A stretch of DNA of 64,000 nt from positions 4,476,921-4,540,920 of the forward strand of contig NC_054885.1 of assembly GCF_018320785.1 (NCBI RefSeq), written 5' to 3'. The translations under genes and the position numbers were made by a program. The notes below the pieces were generated by a model that saw only the letters and a program-made list of their open reading frames with translations, made no database searches and was not told where the DNA came from. How positions within the stretch are numbered: position 1 is the first letter of the stretch; each line of letters opens with the position of its first letter. Source of the DNA: Cheilinus undulatus (taxonomy: Eukaryota; Chordata; Actinopteri; Labriformes; Labridae). Positions 58,430 through 64,000 of this stretch are shown piece after piece.

Positions 58430-58620
58430 CGGAGGTCTGCGCTCTCCGGGTGCTTTTCTAGTTTTCAGTCTGTTGTCCAATCTATTTTGTTGCTTTTAAT
58501 TCAATAACGACACTAATTACTAAGAGAAAATAAATAAAAACACAATTTTCATTGCAGGCCTCTCCCTACTGTGGGCCCGGGTAATCAGAACCCTTGCCCC
58601 CCCTGTGCTACGCCCATGCA
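58430..58620. repeat. Repeat shared with 62520-62690
   Basis: Both contain CAGTCTGTTG, GCTTTTAATTCAATAA or GCTTTTGATTCAATAA, and CCCTACTGTGGGCCC followed by GTAATCAG, in the same order. Family unassigned. Confidence 0.6.
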
Positions 58621-60269
58621 TATGACTGTATATCCCAGGCCCCTTTATGCACAAGGCCACCTTTGCCTAACCCTAACCACTGATGCCTTTCTCACCCAGG
58701 TTTGAAAATATGAAACTAAGAGTAAAAGTTATTTCTTTCTGGCTTCAGCTGGTGATATAACATCTCTGGAGGCGTCCTTCTTCTCTCCTGTGTATAAAAA
58801 GTTCCTCAAAGCACCACTGGATGGCTCTAGTTAACAACAGCCGTGTGCTTACATGACCCATGACAGGTGTTTTATAGTCACTGTTATAGACAGTTTGGGA
58901 TCAAAATCCAGCCAGAATGTTAAATTTAGAGCACTAGGAGTAATATGAACAGACTAGTTTGAGTAAAGTTGTCTTTTTTAATCCTACATGTGTAACTATG
59001 CCCGTGTTTCATACTTGTTATATTTTGTTTTGGTACTGAGACTGTTTTCAGACTTATTAAAAAAGCCTCCTGAGTGGAAATATACACCCCAGTTTGTGAA
59101 ATACGGCCCGGCCTCCTCCAGCGGCCTCTCTCTGTCTCATAATATTAACGTGCTGTCAGACATGCACGCCCTTTCTCTGGAAGTCTGCATGTATGCACAC
59201 CTCCTTCCTGAACTCACAGATCAAACTTAGGCGACCAATTGCAAAACCCACTGCCCACTACTTCCTGTTTGCTTTGTCCTGCCCCACTCAAACAGTGACT
59301 ACAGAACACCTGCATGAGATGAAACATTTGCCATGCTATCCAGAAACCAGGTCTGGTCAGAGGAGCTCCTTACATCTGGTTTAGCCATATTTATGTGGTT
59401 AGAGTTCCTGTTTTTCTGGATGGCTCTCTCTCACCAGAGGAATGTTTACCCATTTCTCTCACACCTTAATCACTGCTGACTGCTGTTATCTCCCTGTTGA
59501 TTATAGTTTAACTTAGATTATGCGTTACTATCATTCCATTTTATCTGTTTGCACATGTTATTTCCACGGCATGTTTGGAGCTGAGGTAAATTGCATGTAA
59601 TGTTTGTTCCCGGGGAGATGACCGTGGACGGGGTCTTCTAAAAACACCTGGGAGGAAGTGAGGTTCACAGAAGCTGGCCAGCCACAGAGGGATAGGTCAG
59701 AGCTGACTAATGCCTGAGTGAAGGAGGTGTGGTAAGGACACAAGCGAGGCCAGGCTCAAGCGGAGGCTGACTATTTTTGGCCAGCTCCTCTTCCTCCATG
59801 CTAATTCCTCTTTTCACCCGTTCTCTCTTTCCTTATTCCCCAGATGTGCTTCCTTCCTGAAAGTCAAAAGGCTTTACTTCTCCTCTTTTCCAACCCCTCT
59901 CTGACGCACTTGCATCCCTCTGGGGGGAACTAGAAGGGTGGAGGTGGGAGGGCCAGCAGCTTAGATTGAGTAATTATTCCTTTTTTTGAATCTTGCGGTT
60001 TTGTTGTTTGGAAAAAAAGGGGATAGTTCCTGTTTTTAAAAATTCTTTAAGTGCAAACTGCCTTTTGCACGCGAAGGACACAGTTGTGCAATCTTCCTGA
60101 AGAGTAAATTAAAAAACAGATATTCTAACTTTTAGAAGGCTGTCTGTACTTTAAAACTTCACTGAGATTGAATGTGGTCTGCGGCGTTAGAGCACTAAAC
60201 TTTAGACTCAAATGCATACATAGAGGAATTCAGGAATGCTTAGAAGTTAAACCAAGATGAACTGCATTT
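58621..60269. other. Intergenic, upstream of hook2
   Basis: Short open frames only; nothing recognised. Confidence 0.4.
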
Positions 60270-60520
60270 AAAGCAGTTCATTAAAGTCCACAATTAATGC
60301 AATTAACTGCACAGTAATCCACGCCAGTCTCTCTGCAGCCACAGTGATGCAAAATAAGTCCACCACTGCTCTTTAAAGTCTCATTTCACTTTAAAAAATC
60401 AAGGACAGTTCAGTGGGTAAGTCAGAAGGTATCTGAACCTCATGTTTGTGAACATTTATCTTTTCACAGCCTCCTTATTTCCTTTCCAATCCATAGCAAG
60501 TTCCTTTTTCCATAGTAAAG
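60270..60520. repeat. Fragment of the GGCTGTCAA hAT family
   Basis: Interior text shared with 30572-31076 and 23630-23840 (CACAGTGATGCAAAATAAGT, CAATCCATAGCAAGTTCC). Ends not found. Confidence 0.5.
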
Positions 60521-61451
60521 TTAGTGTTTCAGGGTTGTTCTGATACCGATACCAGTATTGGAAATATGCCCAGTACTGCTTAAAATGCACGTATTGGTAT
60601 CGGCAAGTCCACGAGTTTATGCACTGATCCAATACCGTTTGGTTTAACTTTATATTTTGCTTCATTTAGCCATGCTAACTGTCAGTGCTATAAACCGGAA
60701 ATCAATTCTTCTTTGATGCCACTGTATGAATGGACTTCTGTTTCTGGCGCAGCGACGAAGAACCAAGGAACCCGCTGCAGCTGCAAAGAATGTTGTCTGC
60801 ATGACCTTTTTTCTCTGAATGTGATCATCAAAACGCCTTCCAGACCAGCGCTGTCGTACAAGACAAGAAGTGACACAGTTTATAAAAATTTAAACAACTT
60901 CTGAACCGTAACCCGCTGCATCATACTTGTTTCTCCTCTTGAAGCTAGCCGTTGTTCCTTTCCACTGACGCTATTGATGCCTTTGAACCCCATGCGGCAG
61001 CGTTTTCAGCAAGCCTGGAACTCGTGTGTCTTTTGGGGACTTTAAAGATTAAATCCACACCGATACTGAACGTCTTTTTAACCATTTTAATCGCATTACG
61101 ATCATTTGTTACCGCTAGCTTGAATGCTAACCACCATATTGGTATTCTGTGAGTGTCCGTCAGCCAATAGCAGGCTGTCCCGTAATCACATGATGCTGCG
61201 CAAATAACAGAAAGGAGAGAGAGAGTTCAATGCACTTGATGATTTATACAACTGTATACATTAAGTACATATTTGTATACAACAGTTGTTAATATTCGAG
61301 TTGTAAGTTTTGTATTGTATTTGGAAAAGTGCACTGAAGTTTGTATTTCATCCCAAGAAATCATCTACCAGTAAAAGCAGTAAAAGTCTGTATCCAAACA
61401 GGAAGTCAGTAACCTTTAATCTGAGACGGTAGAACAATTCAAAATGGCACT

Positions 61452-61592
61452 AGTCTGGTCCAGTCTTCGCGCCCCATGTATGCAGGCGGCTGGGGTTCAA
61501 GTCCAGCCTGTGGCTCCTTCCCCCTCTCTCTCATCCATGTTTCCAACTCTATCCTCCTCTCTAACAATAAAGCCCAAATATATCTTTAAAAA
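61452..61592 (+). mobile_element. tRNA-derived SINE, 5'-truncated
   Basis: Same family as 51748-51956: GCGCCCCATGTATGCAGG, B-box-like GGTTCAAGTCC (61494-61504), CAGCCTGTGGCTCCTT, and a tail with ACAATAAAGCCC. The A box is missing. Confidence 0.75.
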
Positions 61593-62519
61593 ACAGATCT
61601 GAATGCAAAAGAGTGGAATATTAAATTATAATGAAAGGATGTTATTAATTGCAATTGCCTGCAAAGTTCTGATCTTCACTGTGATTAAAAACTGAACCTT
61701 TTTACGGCTCTAATCACTCCTATCATATCTACTCTCCTCTAAACAGCCAGGAGAAGAAACCATAAGCCTGTAAAGCAATATACATTCTATCCACTCTTCA
61801 TTTCTGTCGCCACTAACTTTGCCACCATGTTGGCATGCCTGCCGCTCAGTTCATCTGATTGCATAATAGGAAAAAACACTCCTATATACAGTTAACTCTT
61901 CTGCTCAGATTTTGGAGCACTTCTGCAAAAACACTGGAGCTCAAAACGGCAAAACGCTGACTTCCTCTCAGAGCAATAACTGCACTCGTTCTAGTCTGAT
62001 CCTAGGATGTTATTCATCCACATTTCCATTAGCTTCATAACAAGAGGGTTTGTTCTAAGATCTGATTGACCACAAATAATTGAACTGTTGAGTTAAAATG
62101 AATGCTGCACTAATTTTAGTCCAGCAGAAGACCAAATGATGTTGCCGTCTCTGTTACTGTGATTTATCTGTTTTTATGTACAAGCTACTCAGAACCAGCT
62201 GCCCCCCTCCAGGGATAAATAAAGCTGCCAAATTGAGTTGAGTGAGGCAAATAGTCTGCAGATATATGAAAGAGCAGGCAACAAGTTGCATCAATGAGGC
62301 AAAAATAAAGAATGTCAGGACAAGATGATGTTATGAAGGAGTTTAGCTAGGGATTTTAGGGCCCCAGAAAGACTATTACACTGCGTCCCCCTTAAGCAGC
62401 TAGCCAAGCCACAAATGAAATTTATTTTTGAACTATATGAGCAATATTTTTACTACGGTTAAATTACATTTACTTGCATTACTCTGAAATGCTGGACTGT
62501 AAGCACCCCCCCCCCCGGT

Positions 62520-62690
62520 ATTTATTTAACTTGATTTGATTCATATTTCAGTCTGTTGACCGATTACATTTAGGTGCTTTTGATTCAATAATGTCACTTA
62601 TTGCTAATAAAAAATAAATAAAAACATACTCTTGATTGCAGGCGTCTCAAGGCCCCCCCTACTGTGGGCCCAGGTAATCAGCTGCCAATA
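62520..62690. repeat. Repeat shared with 58430-58620
   Basis: Second copy of the unassigned family, beside a run of C (62507-62517). Confidence 0.6.
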
Positions 62691-63054
62691 AAACTTTAAG
62701 AAGAAAAAGAGAGTTCAGTGCTGAGCATTTCATGTGGGGGTACTTCTTGTGGGAGAAAGCTAGCCACCTCTAATAGGATGTAGAATCTATGGACATATTG
62801 GGCACGCCTGTGGAATAAATCTAAATAACTGGGAGGTTTCAGACCAATTAACATTTGTGAATTATTCAAAGCGTGTGCTTGTCTGCTTCCCTGCTAAGGC
62901 GTCTTCATAAACAGCAAGGAAGGCTGCCACAAATGTGGGAGGTTCTGAACTTCTATTACATCAGTTTAGAAGAAGGTAGAGACTCAGTTTCACTCTCTGG
63001 TGTTCAGCGTGCTCAAACATGTTTACCACATAAAGTACAATCACACGCACAAAC

Positions 63055-63245
63055 ACAATCCCGTGTGCATGCACTAACCAGCAGATGTGCTATTGGGGGG
63101 TTGCACTTGAAAGATTGCCTGGGCCGTTGGATGTTTGCTCGAGGCCCCCCTGGCAGGGCTCTGGCACCTCTCCAGACTGGTTCTGATCAGGACTTGAATC
63201 CATGATCCTCTGGTTTGTAGTCCAAGCTCCCACCGACTTAGCAGC
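63055..63245 (-). mobile_element. Probable tRNA-derived SINE of a second family
   Basis: On the minus strand GTCGGTGGGAGCTTGGACTA, then ACAAACCAGAGGATCATGGA and the B-box-like GGATTCAAGTCC resemble a tRNA. The body (GGAGAGGTGCCAGAGCCCTG) is unrelated. No target duplication located. Confidence 0.5.
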
Positions 63246-63329
63246 TGCAACAGATGAAATGATAAAAAGTAGCTAAAGAGACTCAACAGTATTCTGTCTG
63301 TGTGAAGATGGACAGACAAAGTGAAGTGG

Positions 63330-64000
63330 TTAAAAAGCAACAAAAAATGGTTACAAGGGAGCAAAAATGACCAAAAATGGATTTTGAATGACAATAATGT
63401 TGCAAAAATGGCTGTATAAAATAGTGAAAAAGAATTAAAAGAGTGATTGGGTTAGAAGGGGCAATAATCTCTTGGCAAACATGTCAGACGGAGTAATGAA
63501 GAGTGGTTAAAAATGTAAAAAAAAACAGGCAAAATGTGTCAAAAATGGGCTGAAAGAGGCAGAAAGTTGCAAAAGGTATCAAAGATCAGTTAGAAATGAA
63601 AAAAAGCAAATAAAAGCAGTGAAAAGGGGTTTCAAAGCAGCAAAAAGTACTTAAAATGGTTTTTAAACAACAATTATGTTGCAAAAATGGCCAGATAAAG
63701 TAATGGAAACATGTCAAAAATGGGTTAAAAGTGTTAAAAGTGGTAAAAGGGGGCATAAACGCTCAAAATTGGGTTAACAGAGGCAATAATGTTACAAATA
63801 TGGCCAGAAAAAATTAATGAAAAAATTGAAAACTCTGGCAAAATGTTGCAAAAATGGGTTGAAGACACAAAAAGTATCTAAAATCAGTTATAAGTGGAAA
63901 AAATATTGCAAATTAGGCCAGATAAAGCAGTGAAAATAGCTTAAAAATGGGCAAAATTGCTTAAAAATTGAAAAAGGGGCAAAAAGTACCAGAAAAGAAA
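63330..64000. repeat. Degenerate minisatellite running off the window
   Basis: Array of GCAAAAATGG, GTTAAAAGTG and AAAAGTGGC-like units, the same motif class as the arrays at 19200, 44400 (inverted) and 51600. The right boundary is beyond the window. Confidence 0.6.

Noticed and set aside
62873..63205. 110-codon plus-strand frame near the window end
   Set aside because: Overlaps the antisense of a probable SINE and lacks similarity to any family I know.

Overview
The window looks like nuclear DNA of a ray-finned fish (teleost, probably percomorph). It has vertebrate spliced genes with GT-AG introns, AT-rich introns, fish-typical hAT, Tc1/mariner, piggyBac, L2-type and tRNA-SINE repeats, and no bacterial-style gene packing. 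All exon boundaries were placed by hand from splice signals, reading phase and remembered family protein sequences. No alignment or search was run.

Three protein-coding genes are supported. (1) Plus strand, 1381-10975: the last four coding exons of a ubinuclein gene, best matched to UBN2, a HIRA-complex histone H3.3 chaperone subunit. The 5' part, including the HRD domain, lies before the window. (2) Minus strand, 12659-16161: a complete three-exon trir (C19orf43, telomerase RNA component interacting RNase), 159 aa, tail-to-tail with ubn2. (3) Minus strand, 22715-55362: a complete hook2, a dynein/dynactin adaptor of the Hook family. It has 22 coding exons giving 710 aa (712 with a 6-nt microexon), spread over about 33 kb. 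trir and hook2 lie close together in human 19p13.13, so their proximity here looks ancestral. The region 55.5-64 kb, upstream of hook2, has no gene I can support.

The remaining sequence is mostly a record of transposon insertions. I could delimit more than a dozen elements by terminal inverted repeats together with 8-bp (hAT), TTAA (piggyBac) or 17-bp (SINE) target duplications. These include two triple nests: SINE in hAT in hAT at 51.2-52.9 kb, and LINE-like fragment in hAT in mariner at 55.8-57.6 kb. Several hAT-like elements carry internally expanded degenerate minisatellites.

The most useful gene-level observations are in hook2. They are a 6-nt microexon, a GC-AG intron, an in-frame upstream ATG reached through a short 5' intron with a CAGCAG tandem acceptor, and a 550-bp polypyrimidine minisatellite just upstream of the exon 13 acceptor. 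I found no evidence for an undescribed defence, secretion or similar multigene system.
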